Program-made: the position numbers and the translations under genes
Shown: piece by piece, positions 1-5,089 of the stretch
How the letters are laid out: the number at the start of each line of letters is the position of its first letter
How positions within the stretch are numbered: position 1 is the stretch's first letter
From: Candidatus Njordarchaeota archaeon
GTDB taxonomy: Archaea > Asgardarchaeota > Njordarchaeia > Njordarchaeales > Njordarchaeaceae
Assembly: GCA_029856055.1 (NCBI GenBank)
Contig: JAHQWF010000098.1
Span: forward strand, 1 to 6,540
Direction: 5' to 3'
Length of the DNA stretch: 6,540 nt
The notes under the pieces: generated by a model
Told to the model about the DNA's origin: nothing
The model's database searches: none
What the model saw: the letters and a program-made list of their open reading frames with translations, nothing else

Positions 1-235
1 TATGAGTAGCCATGTGCTTGGCTTTATCTTGCTGTTCTCGAATATTGTGCCTGTGGTGTCTGTGAATGTTTTTCCGCAGTCTTTGCATTTGTAGCGTCTT
101 GCTGGGCCTATCCATCACGTTTTTCGAGCCGCAGTATATGCAGTGTAGGTTTTTGCCGAATCTGTATTCTCTGAGTCTTTGTATGACTTGTTCGTCTGCG
201 GTGTCTATTTTGAGGACGGGGCGTTTTTCTGGCAT
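1..235 (-). pseudogene. IS1595-like transposase, 5' part, frameshifted and cut by the window edge
   Basis: The N-terminal part of an insertion-sequence transposase with a zinc-ribbon DNA-binding domain. The ATG at 235 opens a frame giving MPEKRPVLKID and the first zinc knuckle CIYCGSKNV (C32, C35). The second knuckle, RYKCKDCGKTF, and the following TTGTIFENSKI and STWLLI are read only in another frame, from 114 down to 1. The two halves join if base 115 is skipped (codons 235-116, then 114-1), so there is an extra base or a small deletion there. The knuckle spacing and the TTGTIF...W block are typical of the IS1595/ISXO2 group; that assignment comes from recalled family patterns. The catalytic domain lies outside the window. 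A TATA-like stretch and GGGG lie upstream. It may be a decayed copy or a sequencing error; a programmed frameshift is less likely because no slippery run is present. Confidence 0.72.
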
Positions 236-263
236 GTTTCCCCGTAATACGTAATCGTAATTT

Positions 264-280
264 CAAATATATTTTTATAT
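264..280 (-). promoter_or_regulatory. TATA-like element upstream of the transposase
   Basis: Read on the minus strand this is an AT-only run beginning ATATAAAAATATAT. It lies about 30-45 bases before the transposase ATG at 235, a spacing that fits an archaeal TATA box with a short leader. Inferred from position and composition only. Confidence 0.35.
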
Positions 281-317
281 GTCTCTTGGTGTCTGTGCTG
301 GCAAGAAGTCACTAACC

Positions 318-345
318 AAAAAAGTTATAAGAGCGAAAAATAAAA
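318..345 (-). terminator. Possible poly-T terminator of rps12
   Basis: On the minus strand, about 60 bases after the restored rps12 stop, there are two T-rich tracts: TTTTATTTTT (near 345-335) and TTTTTT (323-318). Archaeal intrinsic termination often uses such U-tracts without a strong hairpin, and no hairpin is obvious here. The rest of 236-402 shows only a purine-rich stretch just after the rps12 stop and the transposase promoter. Confidence 0.4.
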
Positions 346-402
346 TATGTTAAGTATTAATTTGAAGTATAGTACTCTCTGTCCTTCCTTTTCCTTACGC
401 TG

Positions 403-877
403 CTATCGTCTCTCCTTCTGTTTTCTGCCCGTTATTAGCTCCTCTAGCGCGATACCGTTGACCTTGACAACCCTAAATTTCACGCCAGGTATCTGGGGTA
501 CCTGGGGGTACTATTCCCCCAGGTATATCCCCCATGGCGCGTCCTTGGCTGCCTCCTATTCTTTCTATGATCACTTCATCGTGTTCATCGGTGTATAGCA
601 GGGCTCCATCTCCAGGTGCAAATGCTGTTACAACTTTACCGTTTTTCTTTAATTTTACTCTAACTGCTTTTCTTAGTCCGCTGCATGGTTTTCTTGCTTC
701 TATACCTACCTTTTCTAGTACGATGCCGCTTGCTTGTGGCGCGCCTTCTAGTGGATCGACTTTTTCATCTAGTCTAAGTATCCTTCGTCTGTACTCGGTG
801 TCTGCCCATCTTTGTTTTTTTCGCTTTCTCTTTAAGACTCGTGCAGCGTATTCTCCTCTTGGTGATTTTGTGACCAT
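403..877 (-). CDS. rps12: Small-subunit ribosomal protein uS12 (S12/RPS23), predicted to be split by a 34-nt mRNA intron
   Basis: uS12 lies at the decoding centre of the 30S subunit and helps monitor codon-anticodon pairing. The ATG at 877 gives MVTKSPRGEYAARVLK, the usual archaeal start, with GGGAGATAAC just upstream; an ATG at 916 in the same frame is less likely. Exon 1 (877-527) encodes 117 residues: DPLEGAPQASGIVLEKVGIE (41-60), a divergent PNSA loop RKPCSGLRKAV (62-72), PGDGA and DEHDEV, ending in GRAMGD. Read straight through, the frame then gives 14 unrelated residues and stops at 473. Skipping 493-526 continues as IPGVKFRVVKVNGIALEELI, ending KQKERR with a stop at 403. The spliced product is 146 residues, normal for archaeal uS12. 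Identity is certain; splicing is inferred from the structure and the exactly restored reading frame. A TATA-like box at 937-942 suggests its own promoter. Confidence 0.93.
493..526 (-). other. Predicted archaeal bulge-helix-bulge (BHB) intron in rps12, 34 nt
   Basis: The RNA (minus strand) folds as a BHB. A 4-bp central helix GGGG (532-529) pairs with CCCC (498-495). A 3-nt 5' bulge AUA occupies 528-526. The inner 10-bp helix pairs UACCUGGGGG (525-516) with CCCCCAGGUA (508-499), closing a 7-nt loop AAUAGUA. A 3-nt 3' bulge AGA occupies 494-492. The outer stem pairs GCGCCA (540-535) with UGGCGU (487-482), including a terminal G-U, plus UG (534-533) with UA (491-490), with CC unpaired. Cutting between the second and third base of each bulge, the known rule for the archaeal tRNA splicing endonuclease, joins GGGGAU to AUACCUGGCGUG. 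This restores M-G-D-I-P-G-V in phase. ATACCTGG begins both the intron and exon 2, so sequence alone leaves several equivalent cut points; the bulges select one. Confidence 0.82.
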
Positions 878-888
878 GTTATCTCCCT
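868..888 (-). promoter_or_regulatory. Ribosome binding site deciding the rps12 start
   Basis: On the minus strand GGGAG is followed by ATAAC and then the ATG at 877. GGAG sits five bases from the start codon and matches the archaeal 16S anti-Shine-Dalgarno. This favours 877 over the in-frame ATGs at 916 and 913, which would add an atypical extension MMLLSKIVKKGDN. Confidence 0.65.
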
Positions 889-934
889 TTTTCACGATTT
901 TGCTTAATAACATCATATCTGGTGTTAAGTGAAT

Positions 935-950
935 GCTTTAAATTTTTCTA
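935..950 (-). promoter_or_regulatory. TATA-like promoter element before rps12
   Basis: On the minus strand the sequence AGAAAAATTTAAAGC combines an A-rich BRE-like stretch with TTTAAA (942-937). A start of transcription about 25 bases on would fall near 914-916, leaving a leader of roughly 37-40 bases that contains the Shine-Dalgarno. This suggests rps12 can be transcribed independently of rio2. Based on pattern and spacing only. Confidence 0.4.
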
Positions 951-952
951 TT

Positions 953-1861
953 TTATAATGATTCTCTTATCGATATGTCCTTTATGTCTTTAAAATATTT
1001 CTCTATTATTTTTTTGGTTGTATTTTTTTCTAATAGGTATTTTCTGGCGAAGTATTTAGTGATTTGATTTATATCTCTGGTCAAATAATATTTTGCTTCA
1101 GGATGTGTTTTAGTGATGTATTGTGGCCAATCAAATATATATACCTTGCCTTCTCTTATCACCATTATATTGAATTCGCTTAAATCAGCGTGGATTATTC
1201 CTACGTCGTATGCTTTTCTTATCTCTTGCATGATTCTATCGAATATAGTTTCAGGGTCTTCTAATTTGGCTTTCACAAGCTCTACTCCGTCTATGTAATC
1301 CATAACTATGGCGTGTTTCTTTCTGGCGATTGGTCTAGGGACACTCACGTTGTTTTGATGCAATATATTGAGCGCTCTGAATTCTCTGTAAGCTGATTTT
1401 ATAGATAATTCTAACCAAGAGTATGTTCTTTTAGGTATGTAGTAATGTCTATGAATTTTTATTCTTCTGAAGCTTTTCTGGCTGATTCTGAAAAGTTTGA
1501 TTATTCTTGGTTTATTGTTCAGGTAAGCAACCCAGATATCGCCTTCTTTTCCCATGCCGATTTTAGGTCCGACTTTAGTTATTACTCCGAATTCTCCCAG
1601 ATCTTTGATTGCCAGGCAATCTAACCCCTTATATGTCAAGGCATACCCAATGTAATCGCTTTTTTTCTTCTTAATTAGCTTATTTTTTACTAAAAAATCC
1701 ATAATACTTTCAAGTTTATTTGGTTTAATACCAATTTTCTTCGCTAGAAATTGAAGTGGGATATATTCGAAGCGCCTTAGATTCCACTCCATTATACGAA
1801 GTATCTTGTAATGTATTCTGGTGAGCCTATGCATTACGTCTATTAATTCTAACAAACTCAA
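953..1861 (-). CDS. rio2: RIO2-type atypical protein kinase/ATPase, small-subunit maturation factor
   Basis: RIO2 binds pre-40S/30S particles and uses ATP hydrolysis or phosphorylation in late small-subunit maturation. The 302-residue product has the RIO2 arrangement. An N-terminal winged helix (about 1-90) contains FEYIPLQFLAKKIGI. It is followed by a RIO P-loop, IGMGKEGDIW (101-110), a probable ATP-binding lysine in IIKLF (K122), the catalytic loop HADLSEFN (224-231; D226, N231) and the metal-binding IFDWPQ (242-247; D244). Length is close to archaeal relatives (~280-300). The start is TTG at 1861: GGGAGGAGG lies five bases upstream, and the extra residues align with the N-terminus of known archaeal RIO2. 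The ATG at 1834 has no Shine-Dalgarno. The gene overlaps the end of the upstream gene by 35 bases, implying co-transcription and coupled translation. Downstream rps12 encodes a protein of the particle RIO2 acts on. Confidence 0.95.
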   Translation of the reverse strand: MSLLELIDVMHRLTRIHYKILRIMEWNLRRFEYIPLQFLAKKIGIKPNKLESIMDFLVKNKLIKKKKSDYIGYALTYKGLDCLAIKDLGEFGVITKVGPKIGMGKEGDIWVAYLNNKPRIIKLFRISQKSFRRIKIHRHYYIPKRTYSWLELSIKSAYREFRALNILHQNNVSVPRPIARKKHAIVMDYIDGVELVKAKLEDPETIFDRIMQEIRKAYDVGIIHADLSEFNIMVIREGKVYIFDWPQYITKTHPEAKYYLTRDINQITKYFARKYLLEKNTTKKIIEKYFKDIKDISIRESL

Positions 1862-2537
1862 TTTTGCCTCCTCCCGTCCTTAATTTATTGTAACATTTTA
1901 TGTGAAGATACGCCCTAAATTCTCGTCGAGGTGTCTCGATGGTTGCAATCACTATATCTTCTCCCGCTGCAATGTTTTCGCCACACTCAATGCAATACGT
2001 AAATCGTTTTGAGATAGTTTTACGATATTTTGTTTCTGCATACTGCCATTCTCTCTTCCATATCGGGAATTGAGTCTTAACTATTTTTCTTCGCTCATTT
2101 ATTGATAGGGCAACCCATTTAAATAGCTCTGTCACATATCGTCCATACGTAGTTAATCTCTTAACCAACATTCGTGGAACGCCTATCTCAACCAAATGCA
2201 GATCATATATAAATTCTACTAAATCTTGTAGATGTGACTCAATTTTCGAGAATGTCCAGTTTAAATTATTTTCATGTAAATACTCATGGACATGACTAAA
2301 TATGTTTCCTCGACAGATATGAATCGTATCTCTCTTTGGGTCAAAATCAATTCTCTGTAATAATGTTAAAACGCTTTCAAGTACTTTTTCTTTAACATCA
2401 TCATAATAGTTCCTATTCTCATTTTGAAAGTACTTTACTGGGATTACTTCGTAATCAAATACGTCTCCTTTTAATATTCCAATTACTATTCCGCCGAGGG
2501 GCGATCCCGTACCTGCATCATCGATCTCTACTATCAT
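1827..2537 (-). CDS. Conserved-looking archaeal protein of unknown function with a C-terminal CxxC...HxxC zinc-binding motif
   Basis: I do not recognise a named family for this 236-residue protein. The N-terminus, MIVEIDDAGTGSPLGGIVIG (1-20), is a beta strand with paired aspartates followed by a glycine-rich turn and a second strand. This resembles the first hairpin of RNase H-like folds (D6/D7 as possible metal ligands), but that is only a suggestion. A middle helical region (about 95-160) contains KIESHLQDLVEFIYDLHLVE and many basic residues. Near the C-terminus, CIEC (182-185) and HIKC (212-215) frame a short beta segment, as in treble-clef zinc fingers. The end is basic (RINRRNA), so nucleic-acid or ribosome binding is plausible. 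It is first in a tight unit with rio2, whose start lies inside it, hinting at a role in ribosome assembly or RNA handling. The ATG at 2537 lacks a clear Shine-Dalgarno; the leader is probably short. Confidence 0.85.
   Translation of the reverse strand: MIVEIDDAGTGSPLGGIVIGILKGDVFDYEVIPVKYFQNENRNYYDDVKEKVLESVLTLLQRIDFDPKRDTIHICRGNIFSHVHEYLHENNLNWTFSKIESHLQDLVEFIYDLHLVEIGVPRMLVKRLTTYGRYVTELFKWVALSINERRKIVKTQFPIWKREWQYAETKYRKTISKRFTYCIECGENIAAGEDIVIATIETPRREFRAYLHIKCYNKLRTGGGKIEFVRINRRNA
1862..1875 (-). promoter_or_regulatory. Strong Shine-Dalgarno for the TTG start of rio2
   Basis: On the minus strand GGGAGGAGGCAAAA directly precedes TTG at 1861. GGAGG is a full match to the anti-Shine-Dalgarno core at five bases' spacing, and it lies inside the coding sequence of the upstream gene. 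It decides the rio2 start in favour of an uncommon TTG codon. Confidence 0.75.
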
Positions 2538-2639
2538 CTCGTATTACCATTTATTTCTCAATTTCAAAATACTTTAAATCCAAATTAAATAGCCATAGAA
2601 TTTAACATTATATTTTTAAGATAGTGTCGTGTGAAAAGA
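2538..2639. promoter_or_regulatory. Divergent promoter region between the 2537 and 2640 genes
   Basis: This AT-rich 102-bp gap separates two diverging genes. For the minus gene, TTTAAA (2578-2573 in minus orientation) lies about 36-41 bases before the ATG, predicting a leader of about a dozen bases. For the plus gene, an AT-only run TTATATTTTTA (about 2608-2618) lies 22-32 bases before ATG 2640, predicting a nearly leaderless mRNA; no Shine-Dalgarno precedes that start. Assigned by pattern and spacing only. Confidence 0.45.
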
Positions 2640-3260
2640 ATGAGTGAAGAAGAGCGTAAAGAAGAGGAGAATAAAGAGGAATCAGAGGGCATATCTGAAG
2701 ATCTAGAAAGGATTATTAAAACTGTTGAGGAGGAAATTGTTTTACCAGAAGAGGCTGAATTGGAAGAGGAAGTACCAGAGATCGAAGAAACAGTGATAGA
2801 GGAAACTAGAGAGATGGCTGAAGAGGAATCCATATACAGTATCATAAACTCCATTAACTTGATGAAAGCGGAGTTAAGGAGAATTTACGATAAAATAGAT
2901 AACCTTGAAAACACGATAAAATATCTGATTGATTCTGTAAACGAGATAAAAAGCGTAATACTCATTGTTTCTCATAGTAGAGAGCGAAAAGTAGAGAAAG
3001 AATCGACTGAAGAAGGCTTAATTAATGGTCTTAATAAAACAATAGAGTTAGCTGAGGATGCAATTTACTCAACATTGGATAGTGATATAGTCAGAGCAAT
3101 TAAGATAGAGGCATTGCGATTTGATTTAGAAAGGCTGCTAGAAAAAGCTAAAGAGAAGCAAATTATGATCCCAAGAGACATGCAGAGTAGGGTTAGGGAA
3201 GTCTTAGGTAACTTGCAGAAAGAAGCCATTATTTTAAGGAAAAGAATCATGGGGAGTTAA
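2640..3260 (+). CDS. Acidic coiled-coil protein of unknown function
   Basis: I do not recognise this 206-residue protein. Residues 1-62 are extremely acidic (repeated EEE, ELEEEVPEIEE) and probably disordered. A helical segment follows (about 65-110; LMKAELRRIYDKIDNLENTI) with heptad-like hydrophobics suggesting a coiled coil. After a charged linker there is a second helical domain (about 130-206) containing LRFDLERLLEKAKEKQ. No membrane segment, signal peptide or catalytic motif is visible. Its shape recalls a filament or adaptor protein, but it lacks recognisable ESCRT-III features, so no link to the nearby cdvC can be claimed from sequence. The start could be GTG 2631 (three more residues) or ATG 2640; I prefer ATG because neither has a Shine-Dalgarno and the TATA-like run predicts an mRNA beginning near 2635-2640. 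Its stop is one base from the converging gene's stop, with no terminator between. Confidence 0.8.
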   Translation: MSEEERKEEENKEESEGISEDLERIIKTVEEEIVLPEEAELEEEVPEIEETVIEETREMAEEESIYSIINSINLMKAELRRIYDKIDNLENTIKYLIDSVNEIKSVILIVSHSRERKVEKESTEEGLINGLNKTIELAEDAIYSTLDSDIVRAIKIEALRFDLERLLEKAKEKQIMIPRDMQSRVREVLGNLQKEAIILRKRIMGS

Positions 3261-3261
3261 A

Positions 3262-4896
3262 TTATCTAAAGAACGTAGCTAATACATATTCGCTCAAGAA
3301 TTCCACTAATATTGGAGATAGTGGTAGATTCAATCTTTTTAATCTAGCAAATATCAGTTCAATATAGTTCTTGGCGTCTCCTAGCTTACCAGCAGTGAGC
3401 ATCTCGACAGCACGACCAAGCATGTTTAGTATTGAGATACGTTCTCTTTCGGACATTCCGACCGAATAGACGTACTTCAGAACGTAGTGGAGAATGATGA
3501 ATTCACCTTTATCGATTAGATTAAATATTACGTCAATAGTTTTTCTCTCTACTTCCAGATTATCATTCACTCTCTCCCTGTAAATTATTGAGTTTAGAGC
3601 CTCCCCTAATGTTCTACCGGGATACATTTTCTTTAGGAAGCCAACATTCTCTCTTGATAGCCTGGCGGCAACCTCTACGTATTCTATTGGCTTTATTCTC
3701 TCTACATAATCCCAAACTAGTTCCTCTGGGAAGTCGGCTGGGAAGTTATTCATTATTAGAAATGTTGTTGTCGCAGTATCTATTAACGCTGGTATCGCAA
3801 TTAGCTTCTCTAGATTATGGGATATTTCTAAAACTAACTCGAGATTCTTTATGGTTTTATCCAGCTCGCCCATTTTGGCTCTGATATAAGCTATTCTGTT
3901 GAGAAGAAATATGTTTTCAGGCGGTCTCTTTCTCGTAGCTATATCCTCTAGTTTCATTAATATATCTCCAACGCGATTATCAGACTTATTTTCAACAAGT
4001 ATCTCTAATAATTGGAAGAACGCGTTCATATATGGGCGGTCTTCTATGCGTTTAAGTAGTGTTTCTATTAATCTATCATAGATCTCCTGAGCTCTCTCTC
4101 TGTATACCCCGTTATGCATCTGTATTAAGGCTGAAAAGCAATTAAGCATTATATTGATTATCCTAATTGATTCTGACGTACCAATGTGTTTCTGAATGCC
4201 CTGACAAATCTTAAAAGCTCTCTCCGGATCTTTCTTAGCGATTGATTTAGCCCAGTTAGTTAGGACAACTATCTGATCGTCCTCGGAACATTTTCTAAGC
4301 AATATATCTAATAGATGCTCATCGGCTGGCTCAAGCAGATTTGAAATAGCGATTATTGCATCTATTTTTTTAGGTGTGTATACGATTTCATCAATTAATT
4401 GTACCGCTATTTCTTTTTCCCCTATTCTAAAATGTAGGGGGGCTATACGGCTTAGAACAATTGATCTATCTGATCTATCGGGAATCGCTCTAGCCCACTT
4501 CAATGCTAAATCAATGAATTTCTTTGCTTCAGTTATCTTATCTAATTCAATTAACGCTATAGCTACATTAATCAGACTTACCGCCTTATCATATTCCCAC
4601 TCGGTGAGTTCATCAAGCCTTATGATTAATTCATTAGAGATTTCTTTAACTTTTTCAGGGAATTTAGCTACAGCAAATCTAGCAACTAAAGAGAGTGTTA
4701 AAGCTTCTTCCCTCTCATTTAATAAGTCATCCAATATCCTATCAGCAAATATAGAGATTCCCGCCCACTTTATGCGAGGTAGTAGTTCAGAGGCACTAAC
4801 TAGGAATAATTTTCTCTCGGCCGGACTCTTTAATTCTTGTAAGATCCTAGTGAAGACATCTAAAACTGTTTCATAAATAGAATGATTTGATGACAC
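3262..4896 (-). CDS. Alpha-helical repeat (TPR-like solenoid) protein of unknown function
   Basis: A long, almost wholly helical soluble protein (544 residues from GTG 4896; 559 from TTG 4941). It consists of helix pairs of roughly 30-35 residues with TPR-like small/hydrophobic spacing, for example INVAIALIELDKITEAKKFI, LSRIAPLHFRIGEKEIAVQL and NRIAYIRAKMGELDKTIKNL. Such solenoids usually serve as protein-binding scaffolds. There is no membrane segment or enzyme motif, and I do not recognise a named family. GTG 4896 is preceded by GGTGAT three bases away, nearly the same start context as divergent cdvC. TTG 4941 has a weaker GTGAT six bases upstream and cannot be excluded. The gene is divergent from cdvC across a short control region and converges on the acidic coiled-coil gene. 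Involvement with the Cdv/ESCRT machinery is possible but rests on location alone. Confidence 0.85.
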   Translation of the reverse strand: MSSNHSIYETVLDVFTRILQELKSPAERKLFLVSASELLPRIKWAGISIFADRILDDLLNEREEALTLSLVARFAVAKFPEKVKEISNELIIRLDELTEWEYDKAVSLINVAIALIELDKITEAKKFIDLALKWARAIPDRSDRSIVLSRIAPLHFRIGEKEIAVQLIDEIVYTPKKIDAIIAISNLLEPADEHLLDILLRKCSEDDQIVVLTNWAKSIAKKDPERAFKICQGIQKHIGTSESIRIINIMLNCFSALIQMHNGVYRERAQEIYDRLIETLLKRIEDRPYMNAFFQLLEILVENKSDNRVGDILMKLEDIATRKRPPENIFLLNRIAYIRAKMGELDKTIKNLELVLEISHNLEKLIAIPALIDTATTTFLIMNNFPADFPEELVWDYVERIKPIEYVEVAARLSRENVGFLKKMYPGRTLGEALNSIIYRERVNDNLEVERKTIDVIFNLIDKGEFIILHYVLKYVYSVGMSERERISILNMLGRAVEMLTAGKLGDAKNYIELIFARLKRLNLPLSPILVEFLSEYVLATFFR

Positions 4897-4941
4897 ATAA
4901 TCACCAGTACTATCTTTGACTCTAATAATGCTAATAGTCAA

Positions 4942-5086
4942 AAATTAATCACTTGCTTTAGAAGATACATTATCTTAATAAAAATAGTTAATTTATTTAT
5001 TATGCATCATGATATGTACCTCCATAATTACGTGACCTTAAAATGATATTAAGATGAATAGGAATCTGATATAACCCGGTGATCCT
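4942..5086. promoter_or_regulatory. Divergent promoter region between the solenoid gene and cdvC
   Basis: This 145-bp gap is AT-rich. For cdvC, TTAAAA at 5038-5043 (context GACCTTAAAATGA) would place the mRNA start near 5066, leaving a leader of about 20 bases that carries the Shine-Dalgarno. For the minus gene, the AT-only stretch around 4985-5004 is the likely TATA region. An 8-bp palindrome ATCATGAT (5006-5013) next to another, ATGCAT (5002-5007), lies between them and could be a shared operator; short palindromes arise by chance in such DNA, so this is weak. Confidence 0.4.
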
Positions 5087-5089
5087 GTG
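5074..5089 (+). promoter_or_regulatory. Shine-Dalgarno GGTGATC deciding the GTG start of cdvC
   Basis: GGTGATC is followed by CT and then GTG 5087. It matches the archaeal 16S 3' end (GATCACC) over seven bases. It supports the GTG over the in-frame ATG 18 bases further on, and preserves the MSAS start seen in recalled crenarchaeal CdvC (MSAQ...). Confidence 0.7.

Noticed and set aside
291..330. A terminal inverted repeat of the IS1595-like element.
   Set aside because: The region lies where one end would be expected, but the opposite end is outside the window, so no repeat pair can be shown.
473..526. The straight read-through C-terminus of uS12 (14 extra residues GIVPPGTPDTWREI) as the real end of the protein.
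   Set aside because: It truncates a universally conserved C-terminal region, whose full sequence lies intact just downstream in another frame and is recovered exactly by removing the BHB-folded insert.
493..526. Programmed ribosomal frameshifting or bypassing across the rps12 insert.
   Set aside because: A simple +1/-1 shift would still leave about a dozen foreign residues in a conserved motif. Bypassing is not excluded, but the exact BHB geometry favours RNA splicing.
878..916. Upstream ATGs (916 and 913) as the rps12 start.
   Set aside because: They add residues not found in the family and lack a Shine-Dalgarno, whereas 877 has one and gives the typical N-terminus.
534..932. Open reading frame on the plus strand opposite rps12.
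   Set aside because: It is a mirror of the well-identified uS12 gene, with a low-complexity Ser/Leu/Phe-rich product and no start signal.
4996..5020. Palindromic cluster ATGCAT/ATCATGAT as a defined operator.
   Set aside because: It is short and overlapping in AT-rich DNA, with no second copy in the window, so it is mentioned only as a weak possibility within the promoter region.
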